DNA from: Moraxellaceae bacterium
Lineage (GTDB): Bacteria > Pseudomonadota > Gammaproteobacteria > Pseudomonadales > Moraxellaceae
NCBI GenBank assembly: GCA_030684415.1
Contig: JAUXNL010000221.1
Span: 1-5,300 of the forward strand
Reading direction: 5' to 3'
Length of the DNA: 5,300 nt
In this document: positions 1 through 5,271 of the stretch, piece by piece
Numbering within the stretch: the stretch's first letter is position 1
Layout: each line of letters starts with the position of its first letter
Notes under the pieces: generated by a model
What the model saw: only the letters and a program-made list of their open reading frames with translations
Told to the model about the DNA's origin: nothing
Databases searched by the model: none
Made by a program: the position numbers and the translations under genes

Positions 1-72
1 CAAGCTGGCTCCCGGCCAAGGATGGCCGGGCCGCGAATCCATCACGTTTGCGTGAGGAACTCAGCGTGGAGC
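1..72 (+). repeat. Intergenic repeat, copy A (truncated by the window edge)
   Basis: Positions 17-72 align without gaps to 2183-2238, with 47 of 56 bases identical by my count. Weaker similarity extends left to position 1, matching 2167 onward. Inside the copy, CCCGGCC (11-17) pairs with GGCCGGG (24-30) around a 6-nt loop, and TCACG (42-46) pairs with CGTGA (51-55) around TTTG. In copy B the matching left end is the right arm of an 18-bp hairpin, so copy A may begin with the same hairpin outside the window. No coding sense is apparent. The family is not one I recognise; it could be a REP/MITE-like element or a structured RNA. Orientation is given relative to copy B and is arbitrary. Confidence 0.7.
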
Positions 73-97
73 GATTCCGGACAAGTGCCGGAATCGC
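71..97. repeat. 10-bp perfect inverted repeat next to repeat copy A
   Basis: GCGATTCCGG (71-80) and CCGGAATCGC (88-97) are perfect reverse complements around a 7-nt loop. The hairpin starts at the last two bases of the repeat core and has no counterpart next to copy B. There is no T-run on either side, so a canonical intrinsic terminator is unlikely. It could be part of the longer repeat element or an insertion into it. Confidence 0.65.
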
Positions 98-234
98 GGG
101 ATGCAAAAGCCCGGTCAGCAAACTGTTAGTTGTGTGCATGACGCAGGCAGGTTGGCGTCAGCCACAGATGGCAGGTCGCGGTGCAGAGACTGGACTCCCC
201 CTCTGCCCCCTGAGCTCAGGCCCGGTGCTGCTCG

Positions 235-264
235 CTGCCGTCAGCTGGCGCCATCAGGTAAACT
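235..264 (+). promoter_or_regulatory. Weak candidate promoter for hemC
   Basis: TAAACT (259-264) resembles a -10 box, matching 5 of 6 bases of TATAAT. The best -35 at acceptable spacing is the poor CTGCCG (235-240), 18 nt upstream. Transcription would start near 270, giving a very short leader before the hemC start at 292. Between the repeat and this site (about 98-234) I see no gene. The only structure there is an inverted repeat, TGACGC (139-144) with GCGTCA (155-160). Confidence 0.3.
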
Positions 265-291
265 GCGCGCTTTCCCGCCATGCAGCCCGCC

Positions 292-1218
292 ATGACCGAT
301 CTTCTTCGCATCGCCACCCGTAAGTCGCCGCTCGCTCTCTGGCAGGCCGAACATGTCCGCACTGAACTCCTGCGGCTTCATCCCGGCCTTGCCGTCGAGC
401 TGGTTACTTTCACCACGCAGGGCGACAAGATTCTCGACACCCCGCTCGCCAAAATCGGCGGCAAGGGCCTGTTCGTGAAAGAGCTGGAGGTGGCGCTGCT
501 GGACGGCCGCGCCGACATCGCCGTGCACTCGATGAAAGACGTGCCCATGGCATTTCCGGAGGGTCTGGGCCTGGTGGCCATCGGCGAGCGTGAAAATCCC
601 TGCGACGCCTTCGTCTCCAACCGCTTTGCCAGCATCGAGACACTGCCCGAAGGGGCGATTGTCGGCACCTCCAGCCTGCGCCGGCAGTGCCAACTGCGGC
701 ATTTGCGCCCCGACCTCGTCATCCGCGATCTGCGTGGCAACGTGAACACCCGCCTCGCCAAGCTCGACGCGGGTGACTACGACGCCCTGATTCTCGCCAG
801 TGCCGGTTTACGCCGGCTCGGCTTCCACGACCGTATCCGCGCCGACATCACGCCCGAGGTGTCGCTGCCCGCGGTAGGGCAAGGTGCGCTCGGCATCGAG
901 GCACGCCAGGGTGACAGCCGCACGGCGGCACTCGTGGCGCCGCTCAATCACGCTATCAGCGCCGCGCGTGTGAGCGCGGAACGCGCCATGAACCGGCGCT
1001 TGCAAGGCGGCTGCCAGGTACCGATTGCCGGCTATGCCGAATGGCAGGACGGTGAGCTGTATCTGCGTGCGCTGGTCGGCAGCGTAGACGGGCGCGAAAT
1101 CCTGCGCGATGAAATCCGCGGCGCCGCTGCCGATGCCGAAGCGCTCGGGACAGCGCTGGGTGAGCGCCTGCTGGCGGCCGGTGCCGACCGCATCCTGAAC
1201 GCCGTCTACGCCTCGTAA
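292..1218 (+). CDS. hemC: Hydroxymethylbilane synthase (porphobilinogen deaminase)
   Basis: This cytosolic enzyme condenses four porphobilinogen molecules into linear hydroxymethylbilane (preuroporphyrinogen), using a covalently held dipyrromethane cofactor. The 308-residue product closely follows the E. coli family. The N-terminal RIATRKSPLALWQ block is at 6-18. GGKGLFVKELEVALL (56-70) leads into HSMKDVP (79-85), whose Asp83 matches the catalytic aspartate. SSLRRQ (127-132), LRGNVNTRL (147-155) and SLPAVGQGALGIE (191-203) supply the substrate and cofactor arginines and a conserved loop. Cys241 in the GGCQVPI motif is the expected cofactor attachment residue. An in-frame ATG at 280 would add four residues. 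I chose 292 because family members begin about five residues before RIATR; neither start has a clear Shine-Dalgarno sequence. hemD follows after 86 nt, as expected for a hem operon. No key residue is missing. Confidence 0.97.
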   Translation: MTDLLRIATRKSPLALWQAEHVRTELLRLHPGLAVELVTFTTQGDKILDTPLAKIGGKGLFVKELEVALLDGRADIAVHSMKDVPMAFPEGLGLVAIGERENPCDAFVSNRFASIETLPEGAIVGTSSLRRQCQLRHLRPDLVIRDLRGNVNTRLAKLDAGDYDALILASAGLRRLGFHDRIRADITPEVSLPAVGQGALGIEARQGDSRTAALVAPLNHAISAARVSAERAMNRRLQGGCQVPIAGYAEWQDGELYLRALVGSVDGREILRDEIRGAAADAEALGTALGERLLAAGADRILNAVYAS

Positions 1219-1304
1219 GCGCTAGCCTTGGCAATCATCTATGCCCTCGCCGCCGGCGCTGTCGCCGCTTCGATGCCGGTGCACCCCTACATGAGTGCCG
1301 ACAC

Positions 1305-2048
1305 ATGACCTCACTGAGTGGCTTGCACATCCTGAACACGCGGCCCGCCCACCAGTCGGGCGACCTCAGTGCCGCGCTGCGGGCGGCCGGCGCGACGGTC
1401 AGCGAGCTGCCACTGATTGCCATCACCCCGCTCGCGTTGCCGGCCGACGCCGAACGCCTGCTGCTCGACCTCGACCGCTTCAACGGCGTGTTTTTTGTCA
1501 GTGCCAATGCGGCCCGGCTGGCCCTGGATGCCGTCGCCGGCTTCTGGCCACAGTGGCCGTATCGCCTGCCCGCCTATGCCGTTGGCCAGCGCACAGCGGT
1601 AGCGCTGGAAGACGCCGGACTCACCGTCATCACCCCGGAACAGGCCGACAGCGAAGGCCTGCTGGCCCTGCCCGAACTGGCAGAAGTGAGTGGCCAGCGT
1701 TTTCTGCTGCTGCGCGGCGAGAGCGGGCGCGAGCTATTGGCTGACACGCTGCGGGCACGCGGTGCGCAGGTGGAGATCATCGGGCTGTACCGCCGCGACC
1801 TGCCCGCCGACGCCTGCCAGCAATGGCAAGCGCTGACACCCAGCACGCCCGATGTGATCGTGCTGACCAGCCCGGATGCCCTGCGCCACTGGCAGCAGGT
1901 TGCCGGACCTGATGCTATCGCCCCGCACTGGCTGGTGGTGAGTCCGCGCCTGCAGGCACTGGCCGCCGACGCCGGCGCCCGCGCCACTGTCGCCGCTGGA
2001 GCAGACACCGCCAGCCTGCTGCAAGCTCTGGCATCGCTGCCGCGCTGA
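1305..2048 (+). CDS. hemD: Uroporphyrinogen-III synthase
   Basis: HemD cyclises hydroxymethylbilane while inverting ring D, giving uroporphyrinogen III, the branch point to heme, siroheme and cobalamin. It is cytosolic and acts directly after HemC. HemD sequences diverge widely, but this 247-residue product has the usual landmarks. The N-terminal LNTRPAHQS segment is at 10-18 and FVSANAARLAL at 64-74. AVGQRTAVALEDAG is at 92-105 and ADSEGLLALPEL at 114-125. FLLLRGESGRELLADTLRARG (133-153) leads into GLYRRDLP (160-167), whose Tyr162 lies in the family's conserved Tyr context. VLTSPDALRHW is at 186-196. The two Rossmann-like halves are both complete. ATG 1305 is the only sensible start, with only a weak GAG about ten bases upstream. 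Co-transcription with hemC is likely. The next gene, hemX, is unusually far downstream. Confidence 0.95.
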   Translation: MTSLSGLHILNTRPAHQSGDLSAALRAAGATVSELPLIAITPLALPADAERLLLDLDRFNGVFFVSANAARLALDAVAGFWPQWPYRLPAYAVGQRTAVALEDAGLTVITPEQADSEGLLALPELAEVSGQRFLLLRGESGRELLADTLRARGAQVEIIGLYRRDLPADACQQWQALTPSTPDVIVLTSPDALRHWQQVAGPDAIAPHWLVVSPRLQALAADAGARATVAAGADTASLLQALASLPR

Positions 2049-2137
2049 AGGTGGTTGTTCGCACCCGGCTTTTCACCGCCGGCGGTTAACTCCCTCCATT
2101 TTTGGCAACCTGTCCTGTTTCAAAAGCTCCCTCTCGT

Positions 2138-2177
2138 TTCGCTGCTTGCTGAAAAATGCTTTTCAGCAAGCAGCGAA
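2138..2177. repeat. 18-bp perfect hairpin downstream of hemD
   Basis: The arms 2138-2155 and 2160-2177 are perfectly complementary around a four-base ATGC loop. The outer part is GC-rich and the four pairs next to the loop are A/T. It starts 89 nt after the hemD stop, and its right arm runs straight into repeat copy B. No T-run follows on either strand, so it is not a textbook intrinsic terminator. It could stabilise the hemCD transcript 3' end, act as an attenuator, or be the head of a mobile repeat. The smaller palindrome ACCGCCGGCGGT (2075-2086) lies between it and hemD. Confidence 0.85.
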
Positions 2178-2238
2178 CCGGTCAAGGGTGGCCGGGTCGC
2201 GAATCAAGCACGCTTGAGTGATTGACTCAGCGTGGAGC
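2167..2238 (+). repeat. Intergenic repeat, copy B
   Basis: This is the direct repeat of copy A at the window start. The core 2183-2238 matches 17-72 at 47 of 56 positions, and the last 14 bases of each core are identical. The first stem is kept in altered form: CCGGTC (2178-2183) pairs with GGCCGG (2190-2195), including one G-U pair, around a 6-nt loop. The second stem is rearranged, as TCAAG (2204-2208) pairs with CTTGA (2213-2217) around CACG. A competing stem is TGAGT (2215-2219) with ACTCA (2225-2229). The 10-mer GCAGGTTGGC recurs further downstream of both copies (147-156 and 2265-2274), so the element may be longer than the core. Confidence 0.75.
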
Positions 2239-2511
2239 CTTTAAAGCCGGGCTACTTTTTAAAAGCAGGTTGGCTTTACCACCGCTGGGGAGCCGCCGTA
2301 GCGGCGCAATAGCTCCGTTCGCCCCAAGTCCTTCGGCAGGCGCGAGGCGTACAGGGCTGTGCTGCCCCACGCAGGCTTTACGCTTCATCATTTGCAGGCT
2401 GCCACGTTTACCGCCGACCGTTTTGCACCGCGCCGCTTTCAGGGATTGCTGTTTTCCGCTTCTGTTGTTTGCGCCGCGTGCCGTTTTCGCAACAGCGGCA
2501 CCGGAAACGGA
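2239..2511. other. Non-coding intergenic stretch between repeat B and hemX
   Basis: I see no convincing gene here. The one open frame running through it (from about 2222 to 2530) is rich in Arg, Pro and Ala, has no recognisable domain and no Shine-Dalgarno sequence. Visible structure is limited to modest inverted repeats. TAAAGCC (2242-2248) pairs with GGCTTTA (2272-2278), GCCGC (2292-2296) with GCGGC (2301-2305) around CGTA, and CCGTTT (2481-2486) with AAACGG (2505-2510). Base composition looks more T-rich than in the flanking genes. It may be decayed repeat or mobile sequence, but nothing identifies a source. Confidence 0.55.
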
Positions 2512-2540
2512 TGGTCATTTCCTTCAATAGTCTTTATTTT
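2512..2540 (+). promoter_or_regulatory. Weak candidate promoter for hemXY
   Basis: TGGTCA (2512-2517) and TATTTT (2535-2540) each match their sigma70 consensus at 4 of 6 positions and are 17 nt apart. Transcription would start near 2547, about 23 nt before the hemX start. The distance from hemD and the strong hairpin in between make a separate hemXY promoter plausible, but the boxes alone are weak evidence. Confidence 0.3.
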
Positions 2541-2558
2541 TGGCAGCCAGTGACCGTC

Positions 2559-2563
2559 AAGGA
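2559..2563 (+). promoter_or_regulatory. Ribosome binding site that fixes the hemX start
   Basis: AAGGA lies six bases before the ATG at 2570. It overlaps the region just before an alternative ATG at 2564, which it could not serve. It therefore favours 2570 over 2564 and over a TTG at 2540. Confidence 0.75.
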
Positions 2564-2569
2564 ATGTTC

Positions 2570-3601
2570 ATGAGTCCGAGCGATACCCGCGTGCCGCTGG
2601 TCAGTGGCCCGTTGCCCAAACCTCCCCGCCGTCCGGCCATTCTGGCCACCGTGCTCGCCCTTGGCGCGCTGGGCCTTGGTGGCTGGCTGTGGAAAACCGC
2701 CGACGATGCCGCCGGCCGTGAACAGCAGGCCCTGCAACGCCTGACCACCATCGAAACCCGCAGCGCAGACTTGCAGCGCCAGCAGCAACGGCTGCTCGAC
2801 GACCTCACCCTGCGCGGACGCCAGCTCGATGATGTCGGTGCCCGTCTCGCCAAATGGGACGACACCCTCAATGCCGACCAGCGCCGCGCCTGGCTGCTGT
2901 CGGAAGCCGACCACTACCTGCGCCTGGCGGAGCAACACCTGCTGCTGACGCGCGACATTACCGGTGCGCGCGCCCTTCTCGATGTGGCCGACCGCCTGCT
3001 GGCGGCGCATGGCGACAATCGCCTGCTGCCGCTGCGCGAAGCGCTGTCGCGCGACCGCCTGGCGCTGGTCGCCGCTGCCACCGTGGATGTGCCCGGCACC
3101 TATCTGCGCCTTGGTGCGCTGGATGAACGCGTCGGCCGCCTGCAGTTGCCAGTGCTGGCCGGCGACCGTGCGCAAGCCCGGGGCCAGGTAGACGCGCCGC
3201 CGGCGGCCACCACCGAAGGCAGCGCAGCACCCACGCTCTGGCAGGCAGGCTGGGCCCGCCTGCGCGCGCTGATCACCGTGCGCCATTACAACGAACCCGT
3301 GCGCCCCTTGCTCTCCGACAGCGAGCGCCAGATGGTGCGCGAAGCCCTGCGCCTCGATCTGGCCCAGGCGCAACTGGCCCTGCTGCGCGGCGAGCCAGTG
3401 ATTTACCGCCAGAGCCTGACCACCGCCGGCACGCGTTTGTCGCAGTATTTCTCGCTACTGCCCAAGGCAGAATTCGACGGCTTGCAGGCCGAGCTGACCG
3501 GTCTGGCCGGCATCGACATCCGCCCTGCCATGCCAACGCTGACCGCCATTGCCAGCCTTGATCGCCTGCTGGGCTCGCCCTCTGCCGGGGCCCTGCAATG
3601 A
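2570..3601 (+). CDS. hemX: HemX family inner-membrane protein
   Basis: The 343-residue product has the HemX plan. A short Pro/Arg-rich cytoplasmic N-terminus (1-21) precedes a single membrane helix at about 22-41. A Gln/Arg-rich probable coiled coil follows (about 48-98), then a helical periplasmic domain. Family-like segments are HYLRLAEQHLLLTRDITGAR (115-134) and RHYNEPVRPLLSD (238-250), followed by LAQAQLALLRGEPVIYRQSL (264-283). HemX genes are often labelled uroporphyrinogen-III C-methyltransferase, but I see no SAM-dependent methyltransferase motif here, so that name should not be transferred. The molecular role is unsettled; conserved linkage to hemCD and hemY suggests support of tetrapyrrole synthesis at the membrane. 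A Pro/Ala-rich linker (about 205-222) divides the periplasmic domain. The stop codon overlaps the hemY start by ATGA, indicating translational coupling. Confidence 0.9.
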   Translation: MSPSDTRVPLVSGPLPKPPRRPAILATVLALGALGLGGWLWKTADDAAGREQQALQRLTTIETRSADLQRQQQRLLDDLTLRGRQLDDVGARLAKWDDTLNADQRRAWLLSEADHYLRLAEQHLLLTRDITGARALLDVADRLLAAHGDNRLLPLREALSRDRLALVAAATVDVPGTYLRLGALDERVGRLQLPVLAGDRAQARGQVDAPPAATTEGSAAPTLWQAGWARLRALITVRHYNEPVRPLLSDSERQMVREALRLDLAQAQLALLRGEPVIYRQSLTTAGTRLSQYFSLLPKAEFDGLQAELTGLAGIDIRPAMPTLTAIASLDRLLGSPSAGALQ

Positions 3602-4818
3602 AGCGGAGCCTGTTTATCGTTCTCACCCTGCTCGGGCTGGGCGCCGCACTCGGCCTGCTCGCGCTGCGCGACCCCGGCTATGTGCTGCTGAGCTGGCGCC
3701 TGACCTCGGTTGAAATGAGCCTGTGGCTCGCCGCCCTGCTCTGGCTGCTCAGCATCGCCGCTACCGTCATCGCGCTGGATTTGCTGCTGCGCCTGCTCGG
3801 GCTCTCGGACTGGTGGCGCCAGTTCATGAGCGCACGCCGTCATCGCCGCAGCCAGCACGCTTTCGAAGAAGGCACCGTGCAACTGGAGCGTGGCGAATGG
3901 AAACGCGCCGAGCGCCTGCTGCTGATCGCTGCTCGCCTCTCGGCACGGCCACTGCCGGTCTGGCTCGCCGCCGCCCGTGCGGCAGCGCGCGGCCAGGCCT
4001 GGGATCGCGCCGAGCAATATCTCGTGCTGGCCGAAGAAAATGGCAACCGCCTTGCGGTCGGCCTCGCGCGTGCCCGACTGCTGCTGGCCGCCGGCCGCTG
4101 GGAGCAGGCCGCCGTGCATCTGGCCCAGTTGCAGGCGCGCCATGGCAACGATGCCAGCGTCCTGCGCCTTCGCGTCGAGGCTCTGACCCGCTTGCAGCGC
4201 TGGGGCGATCTGGCGGATGTGCTACCGACCCTGCAAAGCCGCGGCATTGTCGACGACCCCAACTTTGCCGTGCTGGAAAAGCGCGCCAATCGCGAAGTCC
4301 TGACCTGGTTAGGGCAAACGGCCGGCCGCGCCGACCGCAGCTATGTCAGCCGCCGCCTGCGCGATTACTGGGCGGCCTTGCCACGTCGCCTGCGCAACGA
4401 TGATGAGCTGGTCGCCGCCTATGCCACCGAGCTGACCCGCGCCGGCGCCGACGATGACGCCGAAGCCCTGCTCGCCGAAGCGCTCGACCAGCACTGGAGC
4501 AACGCCGGCATCGACGCCTATGGCCGCGCCCGCAGCACCCGCCCGGAACAGGCACTGGCCCGCGCCGAAACCTGGAAACAGGCGCATCCCAGCAACCCCG
4601 CCCTCATGCTGGCCCTAGGCCGGCTTTGCCTGCAAAACCACCGCTGGCTCGATGCCCGCCACTACTTCGAGGCCGCATTGGCGCTGCGCAAATCGCCCGA
4701 GGCCTATGCTGAGCTGATCCGCCTGCTCACCCAGTTGGACGACCGCGAGGCCGGGCGCTATGTGGTCGAAAGCCTCGGCCAGATCAACGCGCGCTTGCCC
4801 GACCTTCCGCTCCCCTGA
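3598..4818 (+). CDS. hemY: HemY family TPR inner-membrane protein
   Basis: The 406-residue product matches the proteobacterial HemY family. Two N-terminal membrane helices (about 5-23 and 41-64) flank the family's DPGYVLLSWR segment (25-34). A basic stretch rich in Arg and His (about 77-85) follows, then a long alpha-helical region of tetratricopeptide-like repeats. The clearest repeat is near 334-366, around ALGRLCLQNHRWLDARHYFE. A second run of paired helices covers about 86-190. It probably scaffolds or regulates late heme synthesis at the inner membrane, but its biochemical function is not established. It is unrelated to the Bacillus protein also named HemY, a protoporphyrinogen oxidase; no FAD-binding motif is present here. 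The start is fixed by the four-base ATGA overlap with hemX. Length is typical, and a strong hairpin begins three bases after the stop. Confidence 0.92.
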   Translation: MKRSLFIVLTLLGLGAALGLLALRDPGYVLLSWRLTSVEMSLWLAALLWLLSIAATVIALDLLLRLLGLSDWWRQFMSARRHRRSQHAFEEGTVQLERGEWKRAERLLLIAARLSARPLPVWLAAARAAARGQAWDRAEQYLVLAEENGNRLAVGLARARLLLAAGRWEQAAVHLAQLQARHGNDASVLRLRVEALTRLQRWGDLADVLPTLQSRGIVDDPNFAVLEKRANREVLTWLGQTAGRADRSYVSRRLRDYWAALPRRLRNDDELVAAYATELTRAGADDDAEALLAEALDQHWSNAGIDAYGRARSTRPEQALARAETWKQAHPSNPALMLALGRLCLQNHRWLDARHYFEAALALRKSPEAYAELIRLLTQLDDREAGRYVVESLGQINARLPDLPLP

Positions 4819-4821
4819 ACA

Positions 4822-4860
4822 CCGTCTCTTCCGCCGACCTGTGGTCGGCCGGGGAGACGG
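4822..4860 (+). terminator. Long hairpin after hemY, possible transcript end
   Basis: CCGTCTC (4822-4828) pairs with GAGACGG (4854-4860), and GCCGACC (4833-4839) pairs with GGTCGGC (4843-4849) around a TGT loop. The connecting bases form a C-G pair, two G-T pairs and one C-C mismatch, so the whole element folds as one long stem. It begins three bases after the hemY stop. The nearest T-rich run (4873-4880) starts 12 nt downstream, too far for a standard intrinsic terminator. It may instead protect the hemXY mRNA 3' end or reduce read-through. Confidence 0.4.
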
Positions 4861-4945
4861 CAGGCCCGGAAATTCTTTTTCCGGCGACTACACTTTGCGT
4901 CGCCAGCGCCTGACGCCCGGCCATGACAACAATAAGAAAAATGCC

Positions 4946-4952
4946 AAGGAGG
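4946..4952 (+). promoter_or_regulatory. Strong ribosome binding site of the CDGSH gene
   Basis: AAGGAGG lies five bases before the ATG at 4958, close to the ideal Shine-Dalgarno match and spacing. It is the strongest such site in the window and fixes the start of the small iron-sulfur protein gene. Confidence 0.85.
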
Positions 4953-4957
4953 CTGCC

Positions 4958-5185
4958 ATGAGCGAGTCCGCTCGTCCCCACGCCATTGAGGTAGAACCCG
5001 GAAAAACCTACTGGTGGTGCCGCTGCGGCCGCAGCCAGTCACAACCCTTCTGCGATGGCTCCCACAAGGGCACCGACATCACTCCCGTCAAGTACGACGC
5101 CACCGCCACCCGCATCGTCTGGTTTTGTGGCTGCAAACAAAGCAGCACTGCGCCCCTATGCGATGGCACGCACAAATCCCTCTGA
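4958..5185 (+). CDS. Double CDGSH-type iron-sulfur protein
   Basis: This 75-residue protein consists almost entirely of two CDGSH zinc-finger-like motifs. The first has Cys21, Cys23, Cys32 and His36 (CRC then PFCDGSH). The second has Cys57, Cys59, Cys68 and His72 (CGC then PLCDGTH). In the mitoNEET family each such Cys3-His set binds one redox-active [2Fe-2S] cluster, so this protein should carry two, like the mitochondrial CISD3/MiNT type. There is no signal peptide or membrane helix, so it is probably cytosolic. The 21-residue spacing between His36 and Cys57 is short and contains the TPVKYDA segment. The physiological role of bacterial members is unclear; electron transfer or cluster delivery are possibilities. 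It follows hemY after 139 nt of structured spacer and has its own strong ribosome binding site. An intrinsic terminator begins at its stop codon. Confidence 0.95.
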   Translation: MSESARPHAIEVEPGKTYWWCRCGRSQSQPFCDGSHKGTDITPVKYDATATRIVWFCGCKQSSTAPLCDGTHKSL

Positions 5186-5208
5186 GCGGAATCGGCCGCT
5201 TTTTTCTT
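5185..5208 (+). terminator. Intrinsic terminator of the CDGSH gene
   Basis: AGCGG (5185-5189) pairs with CCGCT (5196-5200) around a 6-nt loop, followed by a run of six T (5200-5205) and then CTT. The first base of the stem is the last base of the stop codon. Stem length is modest, but hairpin, T-run and position all fit a rho-independent terminator. Confidence 0.75.
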
Positions 5209-5229
5209 GCGTAATCAGCGGCTTTAGCC

Positions 5230-5258
5230 TTGACGCTCCCGGAGGCCGCGGGTTTAAT
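5230..5258 (+). promoter_or_regulatory. tRNA promoter (sigma70 type)
   Basis: TTGACG (5230-5235) and TTTAAT (5253-5258) each match consensus at 5 of 6 positions and have the ideal 17-nt spacing. The predicted start is about 5265, a few bases before the mature tRNA end. The GC-rich stretch after the -10 box (GCGCC, 5261-5265) resembles the discriminator of stringently controlled stable-RNA promoters. That regulation is inferred. Confidence 0.8.
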
Positions 5259-5271
5259 ACGCGCCTCTTAC

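Noticed and set aside
48..323. 91-codon frame upstream of and overlapping hemC
   Set aside because: It begins inside repeat copy A and runs into hemC in another frame; no motif or start signal supports it.
241..702. Long minus-strand open frames opposite hemC, and similar ones opposite hemD, hemX and hemY
   Set aside because: They are antisense shadows of strongly supported genes in high-GC sequence; the translations have no recognisable domains.
2075..2086. ACCGCCGGCGGT as a hemD terminator
   Set aside because: The usable stem is only 4 bp and no T-run follows directly.
1..2238. The repeat pair as a CRISPR array or insertion-sequence ends
   Set aside because: There are only two copies, 2.2 kb apart and in direct orientation, with housekeeping genes between them and no transposase, spacers or target duplication visible.
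2222..2530. 102-codon plus-strand frame in the hemD-hemX gap
   Set aside because: It starts inside the repeat, has no ribosome binding site, and its translation looks like non-coding composition with no family resemblance.
4889..4894. TACACT as a -10 box for the CDGSH gene
   Set aside because: No acceptable -35 box lies 16-18 nt upstream, and the bases fall within competing hairpins.
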